This document shows, in pieces, positions 6,323-14,157 of a DNA stretch of 17,980 nucleotides (the stretch's first letter is position 1; each line of letters starts with the position of its first letter). Location: assembly GCA_020444775.1 (NCBI GenBank), contig JAGRHX010000117.1, forward strand, positions 1 to 17,980, given 5' to 3'. The translations under genes and the position numbers were made by a program. The DNA comes from Gammaproteobacteria bacterium. Lineage in GTDB: Bacteria > Pseudomonadota > Gammaproteobacteria > HK1. The notes beneath the pieces are model-generated. The model saw nothing but the letters and a program-made list of their open reading frames with translations. It searched no databases and was not told the origin of the DNA.

Positions 6323-7393
6323 ATGGATATCGGCGTTTGCGTCGCCTCGCACATCAATGACATCGACTACGTGGTCAAAGCCGAGGCGCTCGGCTATTCA
6401 CACGCCTGGTTCGCCGACAGTCAGATGCTCTGGTCCGACTGCTACGCCGCGCTGGCGCTGGCCGCGGTGCGCACCTCGACCATCCGCCTGGGCACCGGCG
6501 TCTCGGTGACCGGCACCCGGCCCGCCTCGGTGACGGCGGCCTCTATCGCCACCATCAACGCGCTCGCCCCGGGACGCACCTTTCTCGGTGTGGGCTCGGG
6601 CAACACCGCGATGCGCATCATGGGGCTCGCTCCGCAGCGGATCCGCGAGTACGACCGCTATCTGCAGTCACTGCGGCCCTTGCTGCGCGGCGAGGAGGCA
6701 TTGCTCGCGCCGGGAACCCGGGACATCCCGATCCGCCACATCATGCCGGACAAGGGTTTCGTCAACTTCGCCGATCCGATTCCACTGTACGTCTCCGGGT
6801 TCGGTCCACGCTCGCTGGCGCTCGCAGGACAACACGGTGACGGCGCGGTGATCACCGTCACCTCCAATCCCGGATCGATGGAACGCGTCTGGGGCTGGAT
6901 AGAGGACGGCGCGCGCGCCGCGGGGCGCAAGCTGGACAGAGACGCGTTCTACACCGCCGGCTTGACCGCAATCTGCGTGCTCGAGCCGGGAGAGGCCGTA
7001 GACTCCGACCGTGTGAAGGCCCACTGCGGGCCAATGGCGATGGCGGCGGTGCACTATGCCTACGACCAGTACAGGAACTTCGGGCAGCAACCGAAGGCCG
7101 CGATCGCGAGCATCTGGGAGGACTATCTGGCGCTCATCGAGTCTTATCCGGAGGAACGGCGGCATCAGCGGGTTCACGCCGGCCACAACTGCTGGGTGCT
7201 ACCGGAGGAGGAACGTTTCCTCACACCCGAGATCCTGCGCGCGGTGAACATCATCGGCACCCGCGACCAGGTCATCGAGCGTCTGCAAGGTCTGGAAGCC
7301 GCGGGCATGAATCAGGTGATGATCCTGCCGGGTTTCGATGCCCGTTTCGATTCACTGGAGTGCGTGGCCAAGGCACTGATTGGCGTTGTCTGA
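6323..7393 (+). CDS. LLM-class (luciferase-like) flavin-dependent oxidoreductase
   Basis: A 356-residue TIM-barrel protein of the bacterial luciferase-like monooxygenase superfamily, closest in layout to the F420-dependent methylene-H4MPT reductase-like branch. Landmarks: MDIGVCVASH (first strand), KAEALGYSHAWFADSQMLWS (33-52), TIRLGTGVSVTGTRPASVTA, the LGVGSGNTAMRIMG loop, the PLYVSGFGPRSLALAGQHGD segment that contacts the cofactor, and IIGTRDQVIERLQGLEAAGM near the end, the usual GTPxxVxexLxxLxxxG motif. It would use FMNH2 or F420H2, but the choice cannot be made from sequence alone. The start at 6323 follows GGAG closely; a longer frame from 6284 adds 13 unlikely residues. A cupin gene begins 61 bp after its stop and is probably co-transcribed. 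Confidence 0.88.
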   Translation: MDIGVCVASHINDIDYVVKAEALGYSHAWFADSQMLWSDCYAALALAAVRTSTIRLGTGVSVTGTRPASVTAASIATINALAPGRTFLGVGSGNTAMRIMGLAPQRIREYDRYLQSLRPLLRGEEALLAPGTRDIPIRHIMPDKGFVNFADPIPLYVSGFGPRSLALAGQHGDGAVITVTSNPGSMERVWGWIEDGARAAGRKLDRDAFYTAGLTAICVLEPGEAVDSDRVKAHCGPMAMAAVHYAYDQYRNFGQQPKAAIASIWEDYLALIESYPEERRHQRVHAGHNCWVLPEEERFLTPEILRAVNIIGTRDQVIERLQGLEAAGMNQVMILPGFDARFDSLECVAKALIGVV

Positions 7394-7454
7394 CAGGCCA
7401 GCCGCAGGCAGGCAACAGACCCCGCGAGCAGATACTCTCAACCGGAGCCGACAC

Positions 7455-7841
7455 ATGGCAGAGCACCAATACAGTCACCTCATTGCTCATCTGGACGATC
7501 TGCCACGCTACGCGCCGCCCGACCACCAGGGAACGGTGAACGTGCGTCTGGTGGACAAGACCTTTTGTGGATCCTTCGAGATGAATCACGGCACGGTGCA
7601 ACCGGGCGGTGAGGCCGAGCCGCATCTGCATCAGACCGAGCACCAGATCTTCTATGTGCTCGAAGGTGCTTGTGACGTGACCCTGGGCGAGGCGCCGCCC
7701 GTGCGTTGCGGGCCAGGGACGGTCGTGCGCATTCCGCCGGGCTTGCTGCATCGCGTGGTGGTGGTCGGTGAGTCGCCGATGAAGGGCATCATCATCTACA
7801 GCCCGCCGCTCGGCCCGCGCGACGAGCGGCCCGTCGACTGA
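7455..7841 (+). CDS. Cupin-domain protein, probably metal-binding
   Basis: A 128-residue monocupin. Motif 1 reads GEAEPHLHQTEHQIFYVLEG (52-71), with His57 and His59 as expected metal ligands; the position of the usual glutamate is Gln64. Motif 2 reads GPGTVVRIPPGLLHRV (86-101), with the third ligand His99. The Gln for Glu change is known in some active cupins and would still allow a mononuclear Fe, Mn or Zn site. The start at 7455 has GGAG (7444-7447) seven bases upstream. It follows the LLM oxidoreductase gene by 61 bp and precedes a LysR gene in the same orientation, which fits a small catabolic operon with its regulator. The reaction is unknown. It is not closely similar to the other cupin at 754-1092, which lacks the HxH pair. 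Confidence 0.85.
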   Translation: MAEHQYSHLIAHLDDLPRYAPPDHQGTVNVRLVDKTFCGSFEMNHGTVQPGGEAEPHLHQTEHQIFYVLEGACDVTLGEAPPVRCGPGTVVRIPPGLLHRVVVVGESPMKGIIIYSPPLGPRDERPVD

Positions 7842-7910
7842 GCGCGCCCAATTGCGGTCGGTCGAACGCTGTAGGAGTGGGGTCATCGAGCACCTTGCCG
7901 ATCTCGGGAC

Positions 7911-8843
7911 ATGGTCATGCGCAAGCGCTTCGATCTGAACGACATCCACGTCTTCCTGGCGGTTGCTGATACCGGGAGCTTCTCCGCGGCGGCCCGTGCT
8001 CTCAAGGTCGCGCAACCGACCATCAGTCGGCGTGTGCAGGCCCTCGAAAGCGCGCTCGAAGCCCGTCTGTTCGAGCGCTCGCCACCAGGATATGCGCTCA
8101 CCGCCAAGGGACTGCGGATGCTGGACGCGGCTCGGCGGATCCAGCAATGCAGCGATGAGATAGACAACGAGATCCGCGGCGGCAATAGCGAGCTCGCCGG
8201 CCGCGTGCGTCTGGCGACCTCCGAGGGCCTCGGCAACTGTTGGGTCGCGGCCAGACTCCCGGCCTTCACCGAGCGCTATCCGATGATCGAGGTCGAGCTC
8301 ATCGTCGGCACGGCGCTGCGTGATCTGGCCCAGGGCGAGGCGGACCTTGCGCTTCGAATCGGCACGCCAGGCTCCGATGCGCTCATCGGCCGACGACTCG
8401 GGCAGATCACGTGCGCGCTATACGCCTCGGCTGCATACCTGCACGAACATGGTGAGCCCATGTCCATCGAGGCGCTCCGCTCGCACAGGCTGGTTGCCTC
8501 GACCGGCGAGCTCGGTCAGCTGGCGCAGGTCCGGTTGCTGCGCGCGCTCGTGCCGAGTGCGCCGGTCGCGTTCGCCGCCAACAGCCTGCTCACCCAGCTC
8601 AGCGGCATCAGGGCCGGCCTCGGTATCGGAGCGCTACCGAGTTACATGACCGCCGAGGCGCCGGAGCTGGTACGCGTTCTCGGCGCTGACTTCGATGTGC
8701 GCCTGGACGTGTGGGTCGTGATGAATCGTGATGGGCGCTCGACCTCACGGATCCGCGCGCTGCGTGATTATCTGCAGACGGCCGTCGACGAGGACATGGC
8801 ATTGTTCGGTGGCATGACCGATAACAGACGGAGCGCCGGCTGA
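7911..8843 (+). CDS. LysR-family transcriptional regulator
   Basis: A 310-residue LysR-type regulator. The winged helix-turn-helix is at residues 7-66: LNDIHVFLAVADTGSFSAAA then ARALKVAQPTISRRVQALES and ARLFERSPPGYALTAKG. The effector-binding domain follows, with GRVRLATSEGLGNCWVAARL, LAQGEADLALRIG, and the C-terminal ALPSYMTAEAPELVRVL segment. Starts at 7911 or 7917 are both possible (MVMRKRF or MRKRF); 7911 is kept. It lies 69 bp after the cupin gene on the same strand, unlike the usual divergent arrangement, so it may be co-transcribed with, or regulate, the LLM-cupin pair. Its stop is three bases from the stop of the opposed LysR gene, to which it is clearly paralogous. Confidence 0.92.
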   Translation: MVMRKRFDLNDIHVFLAVADTGSFSAAARALKVAQPTISRRVQALESALEARLFERSPPGYALTAKGLRMLDAARRIQQCSDEIDNEIRGGNSELAGRVRLATSEGLGNCWVAARLPAFTERYPMIEVELIVGTALRDLAQGEADLALRIGTPGSDALIGRRLGQITCALYASAAYLHEHGEPMSIEALRSHRLVASTGELGQLAQVRLLRALVPSAPVAFAANSLLTQLSGIRAGLGIGALPSYMTAEAPELVRVLGADFDVRLDVWVVMNRDGRSTSRIRALRDYLQTAVDEDMALFGGMTDNRRSAG

Positions 8844-8846
8844 CGG

Positions 8847-9743
8847 CTACTCGAAGACGCGATGCTGGTCGCGCTTCAGCGCCCGGACCAGAAAGCTTCG
8901 TACCGCCTTGAATCGAGCCGTTGGCACCAGGTCTCGATGCTGAACCAGGAACAGATCGCGCTGCACGGCGAAATCGCGTGTCAGGACCTGCACCAGGTCG
9001 GGCGCGTCAGCGACCAGATAACGCGGCAGGGCAGCGATACCGCCGCCGCCACGGACCAGCTGCAGCTGGGCGACGATACTGTTGGTCGAGAGAGCCACAC
9101 GGTTCTGGCGGATGTGCGCCTTCAGCAAACGCGCTTGCGGCACATCGCCAAGCTCCAGCAGCGAATCGATCACCCGATGCCTGCGGAGCGACTCCAGCGA
9201 TTGCGGCTCACCATGACTCTGCAGATAGCGCCGCGAGGCGTAGAGTCCGAAGCTCGTGCGCGCGACGCGCGTGGACTCCAGTCCCTCGTCACCGACCGTG
9301 CCGACACGTAAGGCCAGGTCCGCCTCGCGATCGTGCAATCGTGCCATGCCGAGACCGACCGAGATCTCGACCTGGATACCACGATGGCGTCGCCCCAATG
9401 AGACCAGCTGTCGAACGAGCCAGGCCGCGGCGAGACACTCGGTGGTCGCGATGCAGACAGCGCCGGCAATGCTCGAGTCCAGACCCGCGACCTTGCGCTC
9501 CATCTCATCGGCGGCGTCACGCATCGACCGTGCATGGTGATAGACCTGTTCTCCCGCGCAGGTGAGCGCATAGCGCTGTCCCGATCGACTGAGCAAGCGC
9601 GCTTGCATGGCCAGCTCCAGACTCTTGATACGACGACCTATCGACGGCTGGCTCAAGCCCAGGGAGTGTCCGGCGCCGGTCAGGCTGCCGTTCTCGGCAA
9701 CCGCCAGGAAGCTGCGCAAATCGTTCCAATCCGCCTTGCCCAT
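8847..9743 (-). CDS. LysR-family transcriptional regulator (paralogue of its neighbour)
   Basis: A 298-residue LysR-type regulator transcribed toward the previous one. The DNA-binding domain reads WNDLRSFLAVAENGSLTGAG, LGLSQPSIGRRIKSLELAMQ and ARLLSRSGQRYALTCAGE. The effector domain contains VCIATTECLAAAWLVRQLV, DREADLALRVGTVGDEGLE and IAALPRYLVADAPDLVQVL, which align position by position with the plus-strand LysR protein. The start at 9743 is chosen because it places the helix-turn-helix at the usual distance from the N-terminus; the ribosome binding site there is weak. An alternative ATG at 9782 would add 13 residues, and the frame is open further upstream to 9959, but those residues are not LysR-like. 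The target is unknown; the nearest gene behind it is the 858-residue protein gene on the same strand. Confidence 0.9.
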   Translation of the reverse strand: MGKADWNDLRSFLAVAENGSLTGAGHSLGLSQPSIGRRIKSLELAMQARLLSRSGQRYALTCAGEQVYHHARSMRDAADEMERKVAGLDSSIAGAVCIATTECLAAAWLVRQLVSLGRRHRGIQVEISVGLGMARLHDREADLALRVGTVGDEGLESTRVARTSFGLYASRRYLQSHGEPQSLESLRRHRVIDSLLELGDVPQARLLKAHIRQNRVALSTNSIVAQLQLVRGGGGIAALPRYLVADAPDLVQVLTRDFAVQRDLFLVQHRDLVPTARFKAVRSFLVRALKRDQHRVFE

Positions 9744-9961
9744 CCGGGCCCGGTCAGATGCTGAGCGGGTTACGAAAGACATGCTCCATGACACCTGCTT
9801 GCGTGGCACATACCAGGCAACGCTACGCGGCGCAGGCGCGATTGCGTAGATCGCAACGAGCAACATCTGCTTGCACAGCGCGCAACCTGGCCGCAGCAGG
9901 CATCCACACAGGCTGGCGCGCAACGGTGACGGTCGATAATGAGGTATTTCTGAGCACATGC

Positions 9962-9996
9962 CTCGCTGGCACCACCGCGAGGCGGTGCCAGCCGAG
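9962..9996 (-). terminator. Strong hairpin downstream of the 858-residue protein gene
   Basis: GCTGGCACC (9965-9973) pairs perfectly with GGTGCCAGC (9984-9992). Inside it, CC/GG pairs flank a GCGA loop, and outside it CTC/GAG extends the stem past a single bulge. It lies about 25 bases after the stop of the large minus-strand gene and before the LysR start, so it is well placed to end that transcript. There is no T-tract, so intrinsic termination is uncertain; it may instead protect the 3' end of the mRNA. Confidence 0.45.
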
Positions 9997-10018
9997 TCTT
10001 CCTAGCTGCCGCCGCGGC

Positions 10019-12595
10019 TCAAGCCAACACGGAGGTAGCCAGCGAATCGGGGTTGGGGAACAGCTCGAACAGGTCGTCGCACGAGACCACGAGGTCGGTG
10101 CTCGAGCTGTGCGTGTCGAGCATCAGTGCCTTTGCAACGCCTGCGTCGACCGCCGCCGCGATCAGCTGTCCAAAGGCCGCCGCGCTCGAATCCTGCGTCG
10201 ATGACGCACTCGACAGGGGCAGGAACTCGCGGCGACCCGCCGGCCAGGTCGCGGACCAGGCGGGCTTGACCTGGATGCCCTCGCCAACGCTCAGCAATGA
10301 CCTGATCCAGACCTGGCCGGTCGTTGGCGCTGCGACCGCCAACCAGGTCTGGTTGCCGAGGCTGAACGACTGGAAGGTGGTCGCACCCAGCCACTGGTTC
10401 GTGCTCCAGCGATCCACCACCTCGACGCGCCCCTGGCGGACCAGCACCTCCTTCAGCCAGACCCGGCCCTCGCTCGGTGTCGCTACCAGGAACAGCGCGC
10501 GGCCGGGCATGTCGACACGGCGATAGACGGTCGAGCCGCTCCAGCCCGAAGTCGACCAGACGGCTTGCACCTCGACCCCGCTGCTGCTGCGAACGACGCG
10601 CTTGAGCCAGGCAAGACCGGTAGCGGGCGTCCCGATCAGCAGGTAGGTCTCAGCGCCCAGCTGCAGCGGCACATACTCGGTGGAGTCGACCCAACCATTG
10701 GTGCTCCAGGCGTCGCTGACCGTCACGTTGTTACCACGCAGGCCTACGCGCTTGATCCAGACCTGGCCCGTCGAGGGGGTTGCCACCAGCAGGTGACAAT
10801 CACCACCGATCTCGATGGGTGTGTACACCGTCGATCCGGTCCACCCGGACGTGCTCCAGGTCAAGCGGGTCGTCACGGCTGGCGCCGCATCCGGCCGTGC
10901 GGCGGCCTCGAGCCGGTAGATGCCGACTCGACCGTTCGTGGGCTGCGCGCCGAGGAACAGATCCACGGGCTGGTGGTCGGCGTCCCGTGCGCGCAGGACT
11001 CTCAGAATCGGACCAAAACCGGTCAACGCGCCGGCCTCGCGTGTGGCGGTCTCGTCCGGCATCCATTGGTTGATGAACAGGTCCCCGGTGGTGCGGTTCA
11101 AGGACAGGATGTAGGGGGCACCGTCGACCCGAACAGTGGCATAGCTGGCACTCTCCGAGTAGACGTTGTAGCGCACCGAGGTCATTGGCTTGACGTTCAA
11201 CGCGGGCTTGGTCGGCGGCAGCCCGTTGCTCGACAGGCCGAAGTTCTCGTACAGCTCGCGCCGCGTCACACCTGACGAGAGCAGTCGATGCATGACCTGC
11301 GTCTCGAGTGGCTCGCCCGGCGCGGCCAACCGGTGCAAGCTGTAGGTGAATCGCCCGAGCACGAAGTTCCAGTGGCGCTGCAGGTGCGTGTCCACCAACT
11401 CGGCGCGGCCGGTGCGTGCGATGACGACGGTGAAGGGATCATCGGGCTCCTCGGCAATCCGTCGCGCGATCAGCGTCGTCGCGCGCTCGGCGAAGGCGCT
11501 CAGGGCCACGCTGCGCATCGGCTCGATGTCCTGGTCGGCGCTGTGCAGGCGGGTCACGACCTCTGGCGTCACCTTCGAGTAGCGCAGCTGCACCTGCCCG
11601 GGCAGCAGCTGGCGCCAGACGTTGCGCTCGAAGGCCTTGGTCATCGCGGTCAGCGCCGAAGCCCGCTCATCGGAGCGCGGCAGGATCAGGCGACTGACCG
11701 TATTGAGGCGCTTCCAATCGGCCAGAACGGCCTCGCTCACCTCGTCGAGCTGACGCAGGGATGCGGTGTAGACCTCGGTCAATCGCTCTCGGATCTTGAT
11801 GAGACCCTGCACCCGGTCGGCCTCCGGGTCCGTAGGCGTCCAGTTGTCCGGCTGATGCGCCGAGGCGACGGCAACCGTTGCCGACAGGGCGAACAGTGCG
11901 AGCTCGCCGGCGATGGCCAGCGGAAGGCTGAAGGCGCCGATGGTGCCGACCGCGGCACCGGCCGTGATCAGCATGAACTCGGCGACGTCGAAGCTTGCAC
12001 TCTCGGCAGGCATGGTCGGCACCCGCAGCATATCGCCGACGATGGTGACGGTGTCGGCGTTGATACTGTGCGTGTCCTGCAGCATCTCGTGGACGTAGGC
12101 AAAGTAGCGCAGCACATCGGTCTTCAGCACCACCCATTGTGCAAAGGTGTCGAGTATCGGCTGTATGCGCTGCTCGTAGTCATCGGGATGAGTCGCGCGG
12201 AAGTGCCGCGCAGCCGCCTGTAGATCGCTCTGGGTCAGGTCGACCAGCGAGGTCCTCGGATCGAGGTGGAGGTACTCGACCACCAGGCGGTAGCTCCGGA
12301 CATCGAGCCCGAGCTCGCCCGGCGTCGGGAACGGCGTGGGCGACGTGCCCTCCGGTGGCACGACGTCACGCAAGGCCCGAAAGTCGATCCGATAGCGCTT
12401 CGTAGAGCCGAGGCTGGCTCTGGACAGCAGATGCTCTTCACCAAGCGGCGGCGTCGGCGCCGTCTCGACGAGCGCCAGCGCATCCGCCTCGGTTGGCGAC
12501 CGCTCGAGCGCGTCCTCCTGTCTGTCCGGTCCGCCAGCCGCGCGTGTGGCGCTGTCACGGACCCGGGTCGTTGCATGCATTGGCACTGTGCTCAT
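10019..12595 (-). CDS. 858-residue protein: helical domain with hydrophobic hairpin plus 50-residue propeller-like repeats; candidate pore-forming toxin/lectin
   Basis: I recognise no named family. The start at 12595 follows AGGGAG six bases upstream. There is no signal peptide; residues 1-60 are polar and probably disordered. Residues 98-200 and 255-385 look mainly helical. Between them residues 205-246 form a long hydrophobic stretch (FMLITAGAAVGTIGAFSLPL, then IAGELALFALSATVAVASA), broken by Glu231, like the membrane-inserting hairpin of alpha-helical pore-forming toxins. From about residue 475 there are six repeats; four begin WSTSGW, WSTNGW, WSTSGW and WSTNQW at residues 580, 630, 680 and 730, exactly 50 apart, each containing VATPSTGQVWIKRV or similar. 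A last WSATW is at 780. Such Trp/Gly units usually build beta-propeller, often sugar-binding, domains. Residues 790-858 are Ser/Ala-rich with an acidic end. It stands alone, divergent from the CoA-transferase gene. The toxin role is inference; an adhesin or structural surface protein is an alternative. Confidence 0.85.
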   Translation of the reverse strand: MSTVPMHATTRVRDSATRAAGGPDRQEDALERSPTEADALALVETAPTPPLGEEHLLSRASLGSTKRYRIDFRALRDVVPPEGTSPTPFPTPGELGLDVRSYRLVVEYLHLDPRTSLVDLTQSDLQAAARHFRATHPDDYEQRIQPILDTFAQWVVLKTDVLRYFAYVHEMLQDTHSINADTVTIVGDMLRVPTMPAESASFDVAEFMLITAGAAVGTIGAFSLPLAIAGELALFALSATVAVASAHQPDNWTPTDPEADRVQGLIKIRERLTEVYTASLRQLDEVSEAVLADWKRLNTVSRLILPRSDERASALTAMTKAFERNVWRQLLPGQVQLRYSKVTPEVVTRLHSADQDIEPMRSVALSAFAERATTLIARRIAEEPDDPFTVVIARTGRAELVDTHLQRHWNFVLGRFTYSLHRLAAPGEPLETQVMHRLLSSGVTRRELYENFGLSSNGLPPTKPALNVKPMTSVRYNVYSESASYATVRVDGAPYILSLNRTTGDLFINQWMPDETATREAGALTGFGPILRVLRARDADHQPVDLFLGAQPTNGRVGIYRLEAAARPDAAPAVTTRLTWSTSGWTGSTVYTPIEIGGDCHLLVATPSTGQVWIKRVGLRGNNVTVSDAWSTNGWVDSTEYVPLQLGAETYLLIGTPATGLAWLKRVVRSSSGVEVQAVWSTSGWSGSTVYRRVDMPGRALFLVATPSEGRVWLKEVLVRQGRVEVVDRWSTNQWLGATTFQSFSLGNQTWLAVAAPTTGQVWIRSLLSVGEGIQVKPAWSATWPAGRREFLPLSSASSTQDSSAAAFGQLIAAAVDAGVAKALMLDTHSSSTDLVVSCDDLFELFPNPDSLATSVLA
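10259..10858 (-). repeat. Four tandem 150-bp coding repeats (propeller-like blades)
   Basis: Within the 858-residue protein gene, units at 10858-10709, 10708-10559, 10558-10409 and 10408-10259 each encode 50 residues starting with Trp-Ser-Thr. The consensus is WSTsGWxgSTxY, about eight variable residues, then LLVATPsTGqVWLKrV and a variable VxV strand. A fifth partial unit (WSATW) begins at 10258, and two diverged units precede at about residues 475-575, where RTTGDLFINQW and PTNGRVGIYRLE hold the same TG/NG turn. The units are diverged at DNA level, so this is an old duplication kept by selection for spacing. Confidence 0.85.
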
Positions 12596-12894
12596 GGTGT
12601 TCTCCCTGACGATTCAAGCTCTGGCCATCGCGCCCGAGCACCTTGCTCGAGCGTGGGACATCCGGCTCGAAGTCCCGCAACGAATGTTAGGATTGGCTGG
12701 CCGGGCGAGCCTCTGACAGATCTGCATAGCGGGCATTCAGGAATGAATGCGCCGCGAATCGAAGCTTCGGGCCCGCTGGACCACGCTCGACGCTTCCAGG
12801 CGGGCATTGCGCTACACTCGTGGGGCCATTGGGCAAGCCAAGTTCGCGCGTTTATTCCTCGGCAGTGGCGTGCCGCCCTACAGGAGACGAGCCG
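12596..12894. promoter_or_regulatory. Divergent intergenic region
   Basis: About 300 bp separate the start of the minus-strand 858-residue protein gene from the start of the plus-strand CoA-transferase gene, so promoters for both must lie here or nearby. TACACT at 12813-12818 is a plausible -10 element for the plus gene but has no good -35. No intact gene or clear operator is seen. Confidence 0.45.
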
Positions 12895-14136
12895 ATGAGT
12901 GGAAATTTCGCACCTCTGCACTGCCTAGAAGGCGTCAAGGTCGTCGATCTGACCCAGTTCGAAGCGGGCCCGACCTGCACCGAGGCCTTGGCCTGGTTGG
13001 GTGCCGATGTGGTCAAGATCGAGAACCCCAACCGTGGAGATCCCGGCCGGCGGGTGGCCAGTGACGATCCGAAGGCCAGCGACTCCTACTACTTCAAGAT
13101 CCTGAACGCCAACAAGAAATCAGCGACGGTCGATCTCAAGAACCCGAGGGGCATCGAGCTCGTCAAGGAGCTGGTCAGGACCGCCGATGTGTTCGCCGAG
13201 AACCTCGCCCCCGGCACCATCGAGCGCCTGGGGCTCGGCTACGATGTGCTCAAGGAGATCAATCCGAGCCTCATCTACTGCCAGGTCAAGGGCTTTGGCG
13301 AAGGCAGCCCGTACGAGCAGAGCCTTGCCTTCGACATGATCGCGCAGGCCTCGGGCGGCACCATGAGCGTCACCGGAGAGCCGGGACAGCCACCGGTCAA
13401 GCCCGGCTGCACTATCGGCGACACCGGAACCGGGATGCTGATGGCGATCAGCGTGCTCGGGGCGCTGTACGAGCGCAAGACCACCGGCCAGGGACGGCGC
13501 CTGCAGCTGGCGATGCAGGACTCGGTGATGCACTACATCCGCACCTCCTTCGCGGTGATGTCGCAGGGCGGCAACCGCGAGCCCGCACCGCGCATGGGTG
13601 CCCAGAGCACATCGGGCGCGCCCGCACCGTGCGGTATCTATCCGTGCAAGCCGGGCGGCTATAACGACTATGTCTATGTGTTCTGCAGCCGCGCCAACCC
13701 GCAGCATTGGGATCGGCTGCTCAAGGTGATCGGCCGTGAGGACCTGATCGGCGATCCGCGCTTCGAGACCAACGAGTCGCGCAACCAGCACGAGGGTCTC
13801 ATCAACGAGATCATCACCACCTGGACCAAGAACCACACCAAGGAAGAGGCGATGCGGATCATCGGTGCCGCCGGAGTACCGGCCGGCGCGGTTCACGATA
13901 CGCTCGAGCTCTACAACGATCCGAGCTTCGAGGAGCGCGGCATCATGCAGGTCATGCAGCACCCCGATGGTGACTGGAAATGCGAGACCTGGCCGGTGCG
14001 CTTCGACGGCAAGCCACCCGAGCTGAAGCCGTCACCCAAGCTCGGCCAGCACACCGAGGACGTGCTCAGCAACTGGCTGAAGATGAGCGCCGCCGATATC
14101 TCGGCGCTGCGTGAGAACAAGGTGATCGGCCGCTAG
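12895..14136 (+). CDS. CaiB/BaiF-family CoA-transferase (class III)
   Basis: A 413-residue cytoplasmic class III CoA-transferase that would move CoA from a donor thioester to a carboxylic acid through an aspartyl-CoA intermediate. The N-terminal signature LEGVKVVDLTQFEAGPTCTE (11-30) and ALAWLGADVVKIENPNRGDP (31-50) are diagnostic. The catalytic aspartate is Asp147 in AFDMIAQASGG. Other family blocks are VDLKNPRGIELVKELVRTAD, VFAENLAPGTIERLGLGYD, GTGMLMAISVLGALYERKTT and GVPAGAVHDTLELYNDPSF near the C-terminus. Length is normal. The start at 12895 follows AGGAG about nine bases upstream; a longer frame from 12820 is not family-like. Relatives include formyl-CoA and carnitine CoA-transferases; the substrate here is unknown. 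The crotonase-like gene further right may act in the same acyl-CoA chemistry, though not in one operon. Confidence 0.93.
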   Translation: MSGNFAPLHCLEGVKVVDLTQFEAGPTCTEALAWLGADVVKIENPNRGDPGRRVASDDPKASDSYYFKILNANKKSATVDLKNPRGIELVKELVRTADVFAENLAPGTIERLGLGYDVLKEINPSLIYCQVKGFGEGSPYEQSLAFDMIAQASGGTMSVTGEPGQPPVKPGCTIGDTGTGMLMAISVLGALYERKTTGQGRRLQLAMQDSVMHYIRTSFAVMSQGGNREPAPRMGAQSTSGAPAPCGIYPCKPGGYNDYVYVFCSRANPQHWDRLLKVIGREDLIGDPRFETNESRNQHEGLINEIITTWTKNHTKEEAMRIIGAAGVPAGAVHDTLELYNDPSFEERGIMQVMQHPDGDWKCETWPVRFDGKPPELKPSPKLGQHTEDVLSNWLKMSAADISALRENKVIGR

Positions 14137-14157
14137 CGCGGCCCTGCCGATACCGTG

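Noticed and set aside
9744..9959. N-terminal extension of the minus-strand LysR protein up to 9959
   Set aside because: The added residues are Cys/Pro/Arg-rich and unlike LysR N-termini; the helix-turn-helix begins normally right after the 9743 start.
10259..10858. The 150-bp periodic region as a CRISPR array or noncoding tandem repeat
   Set aside because: The period is an exact multiple of three, the units are diverged at DNA level and conserved as protein, so it is a coding repeat.
11288..12223. Plus-strand ORF of 311 codons inside the 858-residue protein gene
   Set aside because: His/Arg/Gly-rich antisense shadow with no ribosome binding site or family match; the minus-strand frame is far longer and has clear repeats and a good Shine-Dalgarno.
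13120..13962. Minus-strand ORF of 280 codons opposite the CoA-transferase
   Set aside because: Antisense shadow; the plus frame holds all CaiB/BaiF motifs and the catalytic aspartate.
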